DNA of 37,950 nucleotides from Acidimicrobiales bacterium (GCA_015478655.1 JADMIJ010000039.1:1-37950), one strand, 5' to 3'. Shown: positions 28,362 through 36,643, counted from the stretch's first letter. Notes: generated from the letters alone by a model not told the origin. Numbers and translations are program-made.

Positions 28362-28367
28362 ACGCTA
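28362..28367 (-). promoter_or_regulatory. Leaderless -10 element of the NUDIX gene
   Basis: TAGCGT on the minus strand, 7 nt before the ATG at 28354. It decides between two candidate starts. Confidence 0.5.
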
Positions 28368-28407
28368 CCGCCCGGCATGTGAGCCGGTCAGGCAGAGCGT
28401 GGGGAGA

Positions 28408-29313
28408 TCACGAGGCGCCCAGCATGGATCGGGTCGTGAGCGCCCCCGAATCGACCAGGGCACTGGTGGCCAACTCGCCGAAAGCGGCGGGGTCGGCAAT
28501 GAGCCAGGCGTGGGCGCCGTCGACCACCACCCCGTCCACACCTGCGGCCCGGCGGAGGTCGTCGAACGCGGAGCGGGGCACTAGCCCGTCCCGGTCCGAC
28601 CACGCCACGGTCACCGGAATGCCCCACTTGGCGATGGCCCGAACCTCGTGGACCAGATCGGCCCGCCGGATGAACTCGCCGGTCCGGAACATGCCGAGGG
28701 GGTTCTGCAACAAGTTGGGGATGAAGTCCTCCAACAGGGCGGGAAGGAGCCGGAACAGTCGTGGGGAGTTCAACAGGTCGGTGCTGAAACGGCGCCCCCA
28801 GTCCCACACCGGGCGCTCGACCATGGTGCGGACCTCGTTGGGGAACAGTGCCCACGTGGGGCTGCCGATGGCGTTGGCCAACAACAGCGCCGAGGCCCGC
28901 CAGGGCTGCTCATAGACGAAGGCGGTGGCCACACCGCCGCCGAACGAGTGCCCGGCGACCAGGGCGAGCTTGTCCTCGGCCACGGCGTCGAGAAACCTCC
29001 CGACCCAGGTGGCGTACCCGGAGAAGGTGCGGTGTTCGGCCGTCAGCTCGCGCGTTCCGCCGAAACCCGGCAGTGCCGGCGCGTAGACGCGGCATCCGGC
29101 GCGGCTCATGGCCTGGATCGGCTTCCGGTAGGCGTTGGGGCGGAGCCCCCATCCATGGAGGAAGAGAGCGGGCGGGCCGGTGCCGGTCACCGCGTAGCGG
29201 ACCCGATGTCCGTCGACGACGACCTCGTCCCAGTCGAACCCCGCCGCCACATCCGACCGATCAGGATGATCCGCCGTCTCCCGGTCGTGCTGCCCCATGG
29301 TCGCTTCCGACAT
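28408..29313 (-). CDS. Alpha/beta hydrolase
   Basis: 301-aa alpha/beta-hydrolase-fold enzyme. The oxyanion segment HGWG is at 53-56, nucleophile Ser123 in GHSFGG, an acid Asp in the WSDRDGLVP segment (240/242), and His268 in DGAHAW. A cap region is at about 145-225. The first 25 residues are hydrophilic and unconserved. It lies 29 bp upstream of the NUDIX promoter on the same strand and has its own leaderless-type promoter. The substrate cannot be told; the family includes esterases, epoxide hydrolases and C-C hydrolases. Confidence 0.88.
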   Translation of the reverse strand: MSEATMGQHDRETADHPDRSDVAAGFDWDEVVVDGHRVRYAVTGTGPPALFLHGWGLRPNAYRKPIQAMSRAGCRVYAPALPGFGGTRELTAEHRTFSGYATWVGRFLDAVAEDKLALVAGHSFGGGVATAFVYEQPWRASALLLANAIGSPTWALFPNEVRTMVERPVWDWGRRFSTDLLNSPRLFRLLPALLEDFIPNLLQNPLGMFRTGEFIRRADLVHEVRAIAKWGIPVTVAWSDRDGLVPRSAFDDLRRAAGVDGVVVDGAHAWLIADPAAFGELATSALVDSGALTTRSMLGAS

Positions 29314-29321
29314 GGCCGCTC

Positions 29322-29327
29322 AGTGTA
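29322..29327 (-). promoter_or_regulatory. Leaderless -10 element of the alpha/beta hydrolase gene
   Basis: TACACT on the minus strand, 8 nt before the ATG at 29313, with no Shine-Dalgarno. Confidence 0.45.
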
Positions 29328-29500
29328 GGCCCCAACTCCCCGGGCGAGGGGGTTCATCCACGCGGCGCGGCCAACCGAACACCGAGGGTGCCCCACCGAT
29401 CGGCCGAGGTCCCCGGTCGTCCCGGCCCGCCGACCCCAGACCCCCTGGCCGACCAGTTACGCTCACAGCGATCAGTTAACGAATCGGGGACTGCGGAACG

Positions 29501-29653
29501 ATGGCTCAGGACCAGAACAAGACCCAGACCGGGGGGAACAAACCCAAGCCCGCCAACGGCCCGGGCGGGTCTGGCGGCCAGAGCGCCAAGGACCGCAGCC
29601 GTGCTCAGAGTCGGTCCGTGGCCCGGGATGACCCGTCACGAGACGGGGAGTAG
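29501..29653 (+). CDS. 50-residue basic disordered peptide
   Basis: Short gene encoding a Gln/Lys/Arg/Gly/Ser-rich peptide with no hydrophobic core, so intrinsically disordered. GGGGA lies about 10 nt before the ATG. The TAG stop is followed without a gap by the TTG start of the membrane thioredoxin-like gene, whose Shine-Dalgarno (GGGGAG) lies in this frame; the two are surely co-translated. No family is recognised. It might bind nucleic acid or the partner's cytosolic tail, which is speculative. Confidence 0.6.
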   Translation: MAQDQNKTQTGGNKPKPANGPGGSGGQSAKDRSRAQSRSVARDDPSRDGE

Positions 29654-30604
29654 TTGGCCTCCGAGGCGGACGGTGGTGGGAGCGATCCGGGGTCCGCTGC
29701 ATCGACGCCTGACCCCGTGGCGATCTACGGTGAGCCGATAGACGGCAACGAACCGGAGCATCACGATCCGTCGAGGCGTACGGCCCGGTTCGCCTGGGGT
29801 GCCGTGGTGGTCATCCTGGTCGGTGTCGTCGGCCTGGTGATCTACGCCCTGGCCGGAACGCCGTCCACACCCCAGACGGTCCAGCGGACGATGACCGCGG
29901 ACGACGTGGTCTCGGCGCTCACCAAGGTGCCCCCCTCCGTGTTCGATTCGGTTGGGGTCAACTCGCCCGAGGCTCAGCTGGTCCCTCCGACCGTGCTCAC
30001 CGGGCAGCCGTCGCTGGTCTCGTTGGGCAAGCCCGAGGTCCTGTTCGTCGGCGCCGAGTTCTGCCCGTTCTGCGGATCGGAGCGGTGGCCGCTGATCGTG
30101 GCCCTGTCCCGCTTCGGGCACTTCTCCACCCTCCGCAACATGCAGTCTGCGGAAACCTCCGTCTTCCCCGGCATCCAGACCTTCAGCTTCGTGGGCACGT
30201 CCTACTCGAGCCCGTACCTCACCCTGACCTGTGTCGAGCTGTTCTCCGACGCCGTCAACGCCCACGGCGTCTTCACCCGGATCGCCAGGCTGAGCCCGGC
30301 CCAGTCCGCGCTGGTCAACCGGTACGGCGCCACCGGGACCACGACCGGGTCGCTGCCCTTCGTGGACATCGACAATCAGATGGTGACGTCCACGTCCGGG
30401 TACAGCCCCGCGGTGATCATGCGACAGTCCCAGGCGGCCATCGCCGGCGAGCTCAGTCAGACCCACGCCAGGACCGGACAGGCCATCGTGGCCTCGGCCA
30501 ACTACCTGACGGCAGGGATCTGCGCGGCCACCTCCCAACAACCGGGTGACGTGTGTGCCAGCAAGGGCGTGCGGCTGGCGGCGCAGTCCCTCGGAATGGG
30601 CTGA
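29654..30604 (+). CDS. DUF929 membrane-anchored thioredoxin-like protein
   Basis: 316-aa protein with an acidic cytosolic N-terminus (1-43), one membrane helix (about 47-67) and an extracytoplasmic domain. The domain holds a CPFC redox motif (Cys137/Cys140) directly after FVGAEF, as in thioredoxin folds, and matches the DUF929 family. A role in thiol-disulfide exchange outside the membrane is likely. A second Cys group lies near the C-terminus (GICAA and GDVCAS). The TTG start with GGGGAG just upstream abuts the previous small gene. Confidence 0.82.
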   Translation: MASEADGGGSDPGSAASTPDPVAIYGEPIDGNEPEHHDPSRRTARFAWGAVVVILVGVVGLVIYALAGTPSTPQTVQRTMTADDVVSALTKVPPSVFDSVGVNSPEAQLVPPTVLTGQPSLVSLGKPEVLFVGAEFCPFCGSERWPLIVALSRFGHFSTLRNMQSAETSVFPGIQTFSFVGTSYSSPYLTLTCVELFSDAVNAHGVFTRIARLSPAQSALVNRYGATGTTTGSLPFVDIDNQMVTSTSGYSPAVIMRQSQAAIAGELSQTHARTGQAIVASANYLTAGICAATSQQPGDVCASKGVRLAAQSLGMG

Positions 30605-30640
30605 CCTGGCTCAGGCAGGCTCAGGGCAGGCGACGCGACG

Positions 30641-30928
30641 TCAGCCCACCCGCCGATCCGCCATCTGCTTACGCTCCATCTCGTTCAGGCCACCCCAGAT
30701 GCCGTGAGGCTCGTGGATCCGAATGGCGTAGTCGAGACATTCGGCCCGAACCGCGCAGGTACGACAGATCGACTTGGCCCGGTCCTCCCGTTGCAGTTTC
30801 TCGTCCTTGCGCTCGGCGTGGGCTGGCGGAAAGAAAATCTCAGCCTGCGGTCCACGGCACGACGCCTTCAATTGCCAAGCATCGACTGCTGCTTGCTCCA
30901 CTTGCCCAACTCCCCCTGTCACACCCAT
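30641..30928 (-). CDS. wblA: WhiB-family regulator (WhiB4/WblA type)
   Basis: 95-aa [4Fe-4S] transcription factor. The four ligands are Cys24, Cys55, Cys58 and Cys64 (C...CxxCx5C), followed by the G[IV]WGG turn (GIWGGLNE) and a basic tail. The ATG at 30928 is supported by GGGAGAGGA about 7 nt upstream; the frame is open further but that part is unconserved. It is divergent from two ArsA-like ATPases, exactly as mycobacterial whiB4 and streptomycete wblA are placed, which supports the subtype. Members of this group control redox response or development; the targets here are unknown. Confidence 0.9.
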   Translation of the reverse strand: MGVTGGVGQVEQAAVDAWQLKASCRGPQAEIFFPPAHAERKDEKLQREDRAKSICRTCAVRAECLDYAIRIHEPHGIWGGLNEMERKQMADRRVG

Positions 30929-31093
30929 CGGGTTCCTCTCCCGCAACGGAACGTACTCCCACCGGTGGCGGGAAACAAGGGGTCTGACCAGGATTTCTAA
31001 GCACTCACCCTCGGTGCGTGGACAAAGGACCACTCACCGTCGGGATCGCCTGGCCAGGGGCAGGAGTGGAGCAGCGGCACCGGACCCGGACAC

Positions 31094-31099
31094 TACGCT
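31094..31099 (+). promoter_or_regulatory. -10 element of the ArsA-like operon
   Basis: TACGCT, 10 nt before the ATG at 31110, with no Shine-Dalgarno. It gives a leader of only a few nucleotides. Confidence 0.4.
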
Positions 31100-31109
31100 C
31101 CACTAGGTC

Positions 31110-32129
31110 ATGGACATCAGCGCCTTCCTGGGCCAGAGCCGGGTCCTCATCGTGGCTGGTAAGGGCGGCGTGGGGAAGACGACCATGGTGGCGGCACTGG
31201 CCCATCTGGCCGCCCGAGCCGGACTGTCGGTGCTGGTGGTCGAGCTCGAAGGCCGCCAGGGCGTGGCCACCGCCTTCGGGAGCGGCGACCCCCTCGACTA
31301 CACCGGTTCCGTGCTCAAGGCGGCCGGGGTGGAATCGATCGGCGATGCCCATACGGGCAGCAGCACCGCCATCCCGCCCGGGACGGTGCAGGCCCGGACC
31401 ATCACTCCGGATGACGCCCTGCTCGAGTACCTGGCCGATCACGGCCTGCGCCGGGTATCCAAGCGACTGATGTCCTCGGGGATCATCGACCTGGTGGCCG
31501 GGGCCATCCCCGGCATCCGGGACATCCTGGTGCTGGGGAAGGTGAAGCAGATCGAGCGCAGCGGGATCGCCGACCTGGTGCTGGTAGACGCACCGGCCAC
31601 CGGCCACACCATGACCTTCCTGTCGTCGGCGGGCGGTCTCCTCGACGCCGCCCGGGGCGGCCCCATACGCGCCCAGGCCGCCGACGTGGTGCAACTCCTG
31701 TCCGATCCCCGCCGGTGCCAGGTGGCCCTGGTGACCCTGCCCGAGGAGATGCCGGTCAACGAAGCCGTCGAAGCGGCCTACCAACTCGAGGACAAAGTGG
31801 GCATCGCCCTCGGACCGGTGATCATCAACGGCTGCTACCCCTCGCTGCCCGGACTGGATTCGCCGGCCGAAGAAGCGGCCGTGTCCGCGGGGGTGGACCT
31901 CGACCCGTCGCTGGTCTCCTCGCTCGAAGCGGCCCGGCGCTTCCGGCTCACCCGTCAACATCTGCAAGAGGAACAGCTGCAGCGCCTGGCCCACGAGCTT
32001 CCCCTGGCCCAGCTGCGAGTGCCCTTCCTCTTTGCGGAAACGATCGGGCCCGGGGAGCTCGACACCCTGAGCGACGCCCTGGCGGCCGGGGTGCACGCCC
32101 TGCCCGACCGGGCCGAGGTCCCGTCATGA
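31110..32129 (+). CDS. ArsA/GET3-like ATPase, first subunit
   Basis: 339-aa deviant-Walker ATPase with GKGGVGKTT at 17-25, a VELEGR switch-like segment and VDAPATGH. It is like mycobacterial Rv3680 and the SCO3578/SCO3577 pair. No arsenite-binding cysteines are seen, so arsenic export is not supported. The actinobacterial pair is linked to small-molecule or membrane homeostasis, but the exact client is unknown. The ATGA overlap with the second subunit indicates a coupled heteromer. Confidence 0.88.
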   Translation: MDISAFLGQSRVLIVAGKGGVGKTTMVAALAHLAARAGLSVLVVELEGRQGVATAFGSGDPLDYTGSVLKAAGVESIGDAHTGSSTAIPPGTVQARTITPDDALLEYLADHGLRRVSKRLMSSGIIDLVAGAIPGIRDILVLGKVKQIERSGIADLVLVDAPATGHTMTFLSSAGGLLDAARGGPIRAQAADVVQLLSDPRRCQVALVTLPEEMPVNEAVEAAYQLEDKVGIALGPVIINGCYPSLPGLDSPAEEAAVSAGVDLDPSLVSSLEAARRFRLTRQHLQEEQLQRLAHELPLAQLRVPFLFAETIGPGELDTLSDALAAGVHALPDRAEVPS

Positions 32130-33274
32130 CTGCCGAGCCGACCATCGACTCCGTGGTGGCCGACCGGTCCATCATCATCTGCTGTGGCTCCGGTGGGGTG
32201 GGCAAGACCACCACCGCGGCGGCAATCGCCCTCGAGGCGGCCCGCCTGGGTCGCCGCGCCTGCGTGGTGACCATTGACCCGGCCCGGCGCCTGGCCAACG
32301 CGCTGGGCCTCGACACCCTGACCAATCGCCCGACCCGGATCGAGGGCCCCTGGCCCGGAGAGCTCAGCGCCCTGATGCTCGATCCCAAGGGGACGTTCGA
32401 CGACCTGGTCCAGCGGTACGCCGACTCCTCCGAGCAGGCGGAGGACATCAAGGTCAACCGGATCTATCGCAATCTGACCGGCTCGCTCTCGGGTACGCAG
32501 GAGTACATGGCCATGGAGAAGCTCTACGAACTGGTCGAAGAGGGCGGATTCGATCTGGTGGTGGTCGACACACCACCGTCGCGAAACGCCCTCGACTTCC
32601 TCGATGCCCCTCGACGCCTGACCCGCTTTTTGGAGAACCGGCTGTTCCAGGCCCTGATGATGCCCACCCGAGCCGGACTGAGGATCATGGGGGTGGCGGC
32701 ACAGGCCTTGCTGCGAACCATCTCCAAGGTGGCCGGGGCCGACATCGTCGCCGATGCGGTGGCCTTCTTCCAGGCCTTCGAGGGGATGGAGGAGGGATTC
32801 CGGGACCGGGCGGCCCGGGTGCGCGAGCTGCTGGCACAGGCGGACACCGCCTTCATCGTGGTGGCCTCGCCCCGGCCCGACTCCGTCGACGAGGCCGTCC
32901 ACTTCGCCGGCAAGCTGGCGGAGTCGGAGATGTCGGTCAGCGCCCTGGTGGTCAACCGGGTGCAGCCGCGATTTGTCGACGACGTCCAACTGGCCACCCT
33001 GACCGAGCAGGCCCGGCGAGGGGCGGACCACTCGCTGGACCAATTGGTGGAGAACCTCCGCGGCTATACGTTGGCCTCCGATCGCGAGGAGCGGGCTTAC
33101 GCCGATCTGGTGTCGAAGGTGGCCCCCGCCCCCGTCTACCGGGTCCCCCTCCTCAATACCGACGTGCACGATCTGGACGGCCTGGGTTCGATTGCCGACC
33201 TGCTGTTCACCGGTGCCCGCCCCCCAGAGGCAACGGTGGGTGGGCCCGCGGGTGGGCCTTCCCAACAGCGCTAA
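32126..33274 (+). CDS. ArsA/GET3-like ATPase, second subunit
   Basis: 382-aa partner with P-loop GSGGVGKTT at 21-29, VTIDPARRLANALG (switch I region with the Asp-Pro pair typical of ArsA/GET3) and VVDTPPSRNALDFLD. A hydrophobic, Met-rich helical stretch (about 170-215: LFQALMMPTRAGLRIMG) resembles the client-binding region of GET3-type proteins. It starts inside the stop of the first subunit. The Gly/Pro-rich C-terminal tail overlaps the promoter hexamer of the next gene. Confidence 0.9.
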   Translation: MTAEPTIDSVVADRSIIICCGSGGVGKTTTAAAIALEAARLGRRACVVTIDPARRLANALGLDTLTNRPTRIEGPWPGELSALMLDPKGTFDDLVQRYADSSEQAEDIKVNRIYRNLTGSLSGTQEYMAMEKLYELVEEGGFDLVVVDTPPSRNALDFLDAPRRLTRFLENRLFQALMMPTRAGLRIMGVAAQALLRTISKVAGADIVADAVAFFQAFEGMEEGFRDRAARVRELLAQADTAFIVVASPRPDSVDEAVHFAGKLAESEMSVSALVVNRVQPRFVDDVQLATLTEQARRGADHSLDQLVENLRGYTLASDREERAYADLVSKVAPAPVYRVPLLNTDVHDLDGLGSIADLLFTGARPPEATVGGPAGGPSQQR

Positions 33275-33277
33275 CCT
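33272..33277 (+). promoter_or_regulatory. Leaderless -10 element of the receiver-domain gene
   Basis: TAACCT, 7 nt before the GTG at 33285 and overlapping the stop codon of the upstream ATPase gene. It suggests independent transcription despite the 10-bp gap. Confidence 0.45.
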
Positions 33278-33284
33278 GACGCTC

Positions 33285-33719
33285 GTGCGGACCATCATCG
33301 TGGCCAGCGACGCTCCGTCGGTGCGGGCCGAGGTCGCGGCCAGCGCCGGCCGCCCGGACATCACCATCCGGGAGGCCCGGTCGGGTCCGGCCGTGATGCG
33401 CGAGGTGGCCGAGTCGCTCCCTGATCTGGTCGTCGTCGACCTGCAGATGGGAAACATGGGCGGCATGGCGGTCTGCCTCGAGCTGCGGCTCGAAGCTTCG
33501 TACGGGAGTCTCGGCCACGTGCCGGTGCTCATGCTCCTCGACCGTCGCCCTGACGTGTTTCTGGCTAGGAGGTCCGGGGCGGAGGGCTGGCTGGTCAAGC
33601 CCCTCGACCCCATTCGGCTGCGCCGAGCGGTGAGCTCGCTGCTCGACGGGGGAACCTACTACGACGAGTCCTATCAACCGCTTTCCGTCGTGTCCACGCC
33701 CGCAACTGCCGGCGCCTGA
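33285..33719 (+). CDS. Stand-alone response-regulator receiver protein
   Basis: 144-aa single receiver domain. The acidic residue after beta-1 is in VASD, the phospho-acceptor is Asp52 in LVVVDLQM, and Lys105 is in GWLVKPLD, so it looks phosphorylatable. There is no output domain, only a short Ser/Thr/Pro tail. The frame is open upstream, but a leaderless promoter fixes the GTG at 33285. No histidine kinase is in the window; the partner is unknown. Confidence 0.82.
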   Translation: MRTIIVASDAPSVRAEVAASAGRPDITIREARSGPAVMREVAESLPDLVVVDLQMGNMGGMAVCLELRLEASYGSLGHVPVLMLLDRRPDVFLARRSGAEGWLVKPLDPIRLRRAVSSLLDGGTYYDESYQPLSVVSTPATAGA

Positions 33720-33750
33720 CGGCGCCGACCGAACAGACAGCGTCGCCACC

Positions 33751-34758
33751 GTGTCCGTGTTCCGACACAACGAAGACGATGAGGCCGGCGCCGGCCGGGG
33801 AGGCCGAGCCGGACGCCGCCGTCGCTCGTCCGACGGCAAGGGCCGGGCGGGTCGGTCCGGGGCCGACGGAGGGGCCGACGCGCAGGAACAGTTCATCATC
33901 GACGCCCTCCACGATCTGCACGACACCGTGGTGCGCGAGGTCATGACACCGAGGGTGGACGTCGTGGCCCTGTCCATCCCCCTGACCGTCGATGCGGTGA
34001 CCCAGGCGGTGCGGGAGTCCGGCCACAGCTGCTTTCCGGTCTTCGGGGACAACCTCGATGACCTCATCGGGGTGCTGTTCGTCAACGATCTCTTCCGGGC
34101 CGGTTGGCAGGTCAGCGGATTCCGGGGTGACAACGCCACCCGAACCGGGGCGGAAGCAGGGCCGGAGTCGAAGACCCCGGGGGAAGGTCCGTCCGGTGGG
34201 CCGGGCACTGGAGTCCGACCGGCACCGGACCCCATCGACATCTCCCGTCGGCTCCGCCAGCCGTTTCTGGTCCCCGAGTCCCACCTGGTGCTCGACGTGC
34301 TGGCTGAGATGCGCCGCCAGCGTCGGGCTTTCGCCGTCGTAGTCGATGAACATGGCGGCGTCGAAGGGGTGCTCACCGTCAAAGACCTGCTCGGGGCGCT
34401 GGTCGGCGACCTTCCCGATGAATTCGACTCCGACGACGAACCCGACGTTGTGCGCGTCGACGGGAGTCGGTGGCTGGTGGACGGCCGGATGAGCGTGGAC
34501 GATGTGAGGGATCAACTCGAGATCAACCTGCCGGACGGGGAGTATGTGACCCTCGGTGGCTTCCTGTTCGACGGGTTCGGGCATATCCCGGCCGAGGGCG
34601 AGGCGCTCAACGTCGACGGGTGGGAGCTCCGGGTCGCAGAGATGGACAAGCGCCGGATCGGCAAAGTGGTGGCCAAGCGGCCCGAACCGGCGCCGTCAGT
34701 GGCTGAGACAGGATCGCCGGGTGACGGCGCGGGGAGCGAGCGAACGGCCGTCGGGTAA
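33751..34758 (+). CDS. CorC/HlyC-like CBS-domain protein without membrane domain
   Basis: 335-aa cytosolic protein of the CorC/TlyC type. A Gly/Arg-rich disordered start (1-about 45) is followed by EVMTPRVDVVAL and the first CBS motif, a second CBS (about 180-230, FAVVVDEHGGVEGVLT), and a CorC/HlyC transporter-associated domain (about 245-315, GEYVTLGGFLFDGFG). The DUF21 membrane domain of the full-length family is absent, as in E. coli CorC. Unusually, a Gly/Pro-rich insert of about 45 residues separates the two CBS motifs. The GTG at 33751 has no clear ribosome-binding site; GTG 33757 is possible. Magnesium/cobalt homeostasis is the family role. Confidence 0.82.
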   Translation: MSVFRHNEDDEAGAGRGGRAGRRRRSSDGKGRAGRSGADGGADAQEQFIIDALHDLHDTVVREVMTPRVDVVALSIPLTVDAVTQAVRESGHSCFPVFGDNLDDLIGVLFVNDLFRAGWQVSGFRGDNATRTGAEAGPESKTPGEGPSGGPGTGVRPAPDPIDISRRLRQPFLVPESHLVLDVLAEMRRQRRAFAVVVDEHGGVEGVLTVKDLLGALVGDLPDEFDSDDEPDVVRVDGSRWLVDGRMSVDDVRDQLEINLPDGEYVTLGGFLFDGFGHIPAEGEALNVDGWELRVAEMDKRRIGKVVAKRPEPAPSVAETGSPGDGAGSERTAVG

Positions 34759-34802
34759 CATCTCCCCTGATCCGGAACCGCCAATTCGGTGGTTCCGCTC
34801 AG

Positions 34803-34880
34803 CGGGCTGTGGCGCAGCTTGGTTAGCGCGCTGCGTTCGGGACGCAGAGGTCCCCGGTTCAAATCCGGGCAGCCCGACCA
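34803..34880 (+). tRNA. tRNA-Pro (anticodon CGG)
   Basis: Cloverleaf with acceptor CGGGCTG/CAGCCCG, anticodon stem CTGCG/CGCAG around loop TTCGGGA (anticodon CGG, followed by G37 as usual for proline), T arm CCCGG-TTCAAAT-CCGGG, discriminator A and encoded CCA. Confidence 0.95.
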
Positions 34881-34881
34881 A

Positions 34882-34920
34882 CGAACGTCCTGGTCAATGC
34901 GACACTGACCAGGACGTTCG
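34882..34920 (+). terminator. 15-bp perfect hairpin after tRNA-Pro
   Basis: CGAACGTCCTGGTCA (34882-34896) and its exact reverse complement (34906-34920) around a 9-nt loop, beginning 1 bp after the CCA end. It has the position and strength of a tRNA terminator, though no T-run follows. Confidence 0.75.
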
Positions 34921-35225
34921 AATTCCAGCTTGCCTGCCGATTCAACATCTGTTCAACGCGACACATTTGGGACGACTCAGTATCCACACATCACCAGGAG
35001 CCGATGGCCCGTCTAACAGGTCCTCAGCCGATCGACGAGTCGTAGTCGGCAGCAAGCTCAGACAGGTGGAGCTCTTTCGCCGAGTCCTGGCTGTGGATCA
35101 CCGCCCCGTCGGACGTCGGGCAGTTGCAAGTCAATGACCCTCATGTGCCCGTTCTGGAACTGATCTGATCAAGCCTGACTGGCATTATCCTCTTACCGGC
35201 GATCTTGGTGGCATGATTTGTCGCG
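34921..35225. other. Gene-free stretch after tRNA-Pro
   Basis: 305 bp, visibly less GC-rich than the core. No frame is convincing; a minus-strand frame of about 34 codons near 35020-35130 looks protein-like and could be a gene remnant. A perfect palindrome TGATC-T-GATCA is at 35161-35171. CCGGCGATC at 35197-35205 resembles part of the repeat found further right. It may be the edge of an accessory insertion at tRNA-Pro. Confidence 0.4.
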
Positions 35226-36161
35226 ATGAGGCTCGAACCACCCGAGCGAACCCGCGAGTACCGCAATCACCACCTCGACAGCACACGTTGGGACCAGTTC
35301 GTACCGCGCGATGACGACATCTTCGTTACGACCGCATACAAGGCTGGCACGACATGGACGCAGCGCATCCTGGCTGCTCTGATCCTTGGGCCAAAACCCC
35401 TGCCCGCCAGATTGAGCGAAATATCCCCGTGGGTCGATGCTCGGTTCATGGGACCTCTTGAACCGATTCTCGATCGTCTAGATGCACAGCGCCATCGCCG
35501 GTTCATAAAGAGCCATCTGGCTGCTGACGGGCTTCGGTTCTTCCCACAGGCCAAGTACATCGTCGTCGGCCGCGATACCCGTGACGTCTTCATGTCGTTG
35601 TTCAACCACTATTCGTCCTATGCGGACACAATGTTCGAACTGTTCAACGACCCTGATCGGCCTGGGCCGGAATTTCCGCGTTGCCCGGCGACGCCGGGCG
35701 AGTTGTGGCCAGTGTGGGCAAAAGAAGGATGGTTCGGATGGGAATCTGATGGCTGGCCATTCTGGTCACATCACCACCATCTCTCGACCTGGTGGGAGAT
35801 ACGAGAGCTTCCTAACGTGTTGTTCGTCCACTTTGGTGATCTCAAAGCCGACCCTGAAACCGAGATGCGTCGGATTGCTGAGTTCTGCGCCATCGATGTC
35901 AGCGAGGACTCCTGGCCTGCTCTGCTCGCGACGGTCGGACTCGGCGCCATGCGCGACGAAGCACGCCACTTCGATGACCCCATGGCCATGGTCTGGAAGG
36001 GCGGCGCAGACAGCTTCTTCTACAAGGGCGACAGCGGTCGATGGCGCGGGGTGTTGGCGCCCGACGATCTTGCTCTCTATGAGACCTCCGCGTCGGCTCT
36101 CGATCCGGCGCTTCGACTGTGGCTCGAAGGCGGGCGCCATGCAACCGGGATCAGACTGTAA
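35226..36161 (+). CDS. PAPS-dependent sulfotransferase
   Basis: Transfers sulfate from PAPS to an acceptor hydroxyl or amine. The 311-aa protein has the 5'-phosphosulfate loop YKAGTTWTQ (38-46), RFIKSHL near residue 98 with the catalytic-type motif, the 3'-phosphate-binding segment VVGRDTRDVFMSLFNHY, and a C-terminal WKGGADSFFYKGDSGRWRG resembling the RKGxxGDWK motif. Length is that of cytosolic SULT1-type enzymes. Codon use is less GC-biased than the core genes, suggesting acquisition. There is no clear ribosome-binding site before the ATG. The substrate is unknown. Confidence 0.88.
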   Translation: MRLEPPERTREYRNHHLDSTRWDQFVPRDDDIFVTTAYKAGTTWTQRILAALILGPKPLPARLSEISPWVDARFMGPLEPILDRLDAQRHRRFIKSHLAADGLRFFPQAKYIVVGRDTRDVFMSLFNHYSSYADTMFELFNDPDRPGPEFPRCPATPGELWPVWAKEGWFGWESDGWPFWSHHHHLSTWWEIRELPNVLFVHFGDLKADPETEMRRIAEFCAIDVSEDSWPALLATVGLGAMRDEARHFDDPMAMVWKGGADSFFYKGDSGRWRGVLAPDDLALYETSASALDPALRLWLEGGRHATGIRL

Positions 36162-36175
36162 GGACGGTTCGCGGG

Positions 36176-36191
36176 TGCCCCCTATCGCCGG
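36176..36191 (+). repeat. Intergenic motif copy A
   Basis: TGCCCCCTATCGCCGG, copy of TGCCCCnnAnCGCCGG, starting 15 bp after the sulfotransferase stop. It is preceded by GCGGG, as is copy B. Confidence 0.6.
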
Positions 36192-36262
36192 CCACTTCCG
36201 AAGGCAATGCGAGGCGCTACGTGGATGCTGACACGCCGGTGAAAGCAGCGTCCAGGTCGGCG

Positions 36263-36268
36263 TAGTCT
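36263..36268 (+). promoter_or_regulatory. -10 element of the dodecin gene
   Basis: TAGTCT about 32 nt before the dodecin ATG. It gives a short leader containing the Shine-Dalgarno GAGGAGAGAGGAG. Confidence 0.4.
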
Positions 36269-36300
36269 CTAAGCAACATCGAGGAGAGAGGAGCTTGTCA

Positions 36301-36515
36301 TGGCCGAGAGCGTGTACAAGGTCATAGAACTCGTAGGTACGAGCGGGGAATCCTGGGAGAAGGCCGCCAGCGCGGCGGTGGCCAAGGCAAGCGCGTCGTT
36401 GCGTGACCTTCGAATCGCCGAGGTGGCTGAACTCGACCTCCAGCTCGAGGATGGGAAGGTCAAGGCGTATCGAGCCAGGGTGAAGGTTTCTTTCAAGTAC
36501 GAGGGTGGCGACTGA
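36301..36515 (+). CDS. Dodecin-family protein (SecE2/calcium-dodecin type)
   Basis: 71-aa dodecin fold (beta-alpha-beta-beta, 12-mer shell). It begins VYKVIELVGTSGESWEKAA as in mycobacterial SecE2 (Rv0379). The flavin-stacking Trp of archaeal dodecin (context VVWAEVV) is Ile here (LRIAEVA), and the flavin-contacting Gln is Arg (AYRARVKV), so flavin storage is unlikely. The SecE2 subgroup has been linked to metal (calcium) binding. A strong GAGGAGAGAGGAG lies before the ATG. Motif copies A and B flank the gene. Confidence 0.88.
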
Positions 36516-36627
36516 ACTCCGACGACGTTCCCGACACCTGAGCGTCGGGATGTTCGTGACCTCGTGTTGGAGGTTGCGGGAGCAATAGCGAGGCGCGTAC
36601 CCACTTGGACTGAAGCTTACCTGCGGG

Positions 36628-36643
36628 TGCCCCCTAACGCCGG
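36628..36643 (+). repeat. Intergenic motif copy B
   Basis: TGCCCCCTAACGCCGG, about 110 bp past the dodecin stop. With the five preceding bases, 20 of 21 positions equal copy A. Confidence 0.6.

Noticed and set aside
31110-33274. Arsenic-resistance function for the two ArsA-like ATPases
   Set aside because: No arsenite-binding cysteines and no arsB, arsR or arsD nearby; the whiB4/wblA context points to the general actinobacterial pair.
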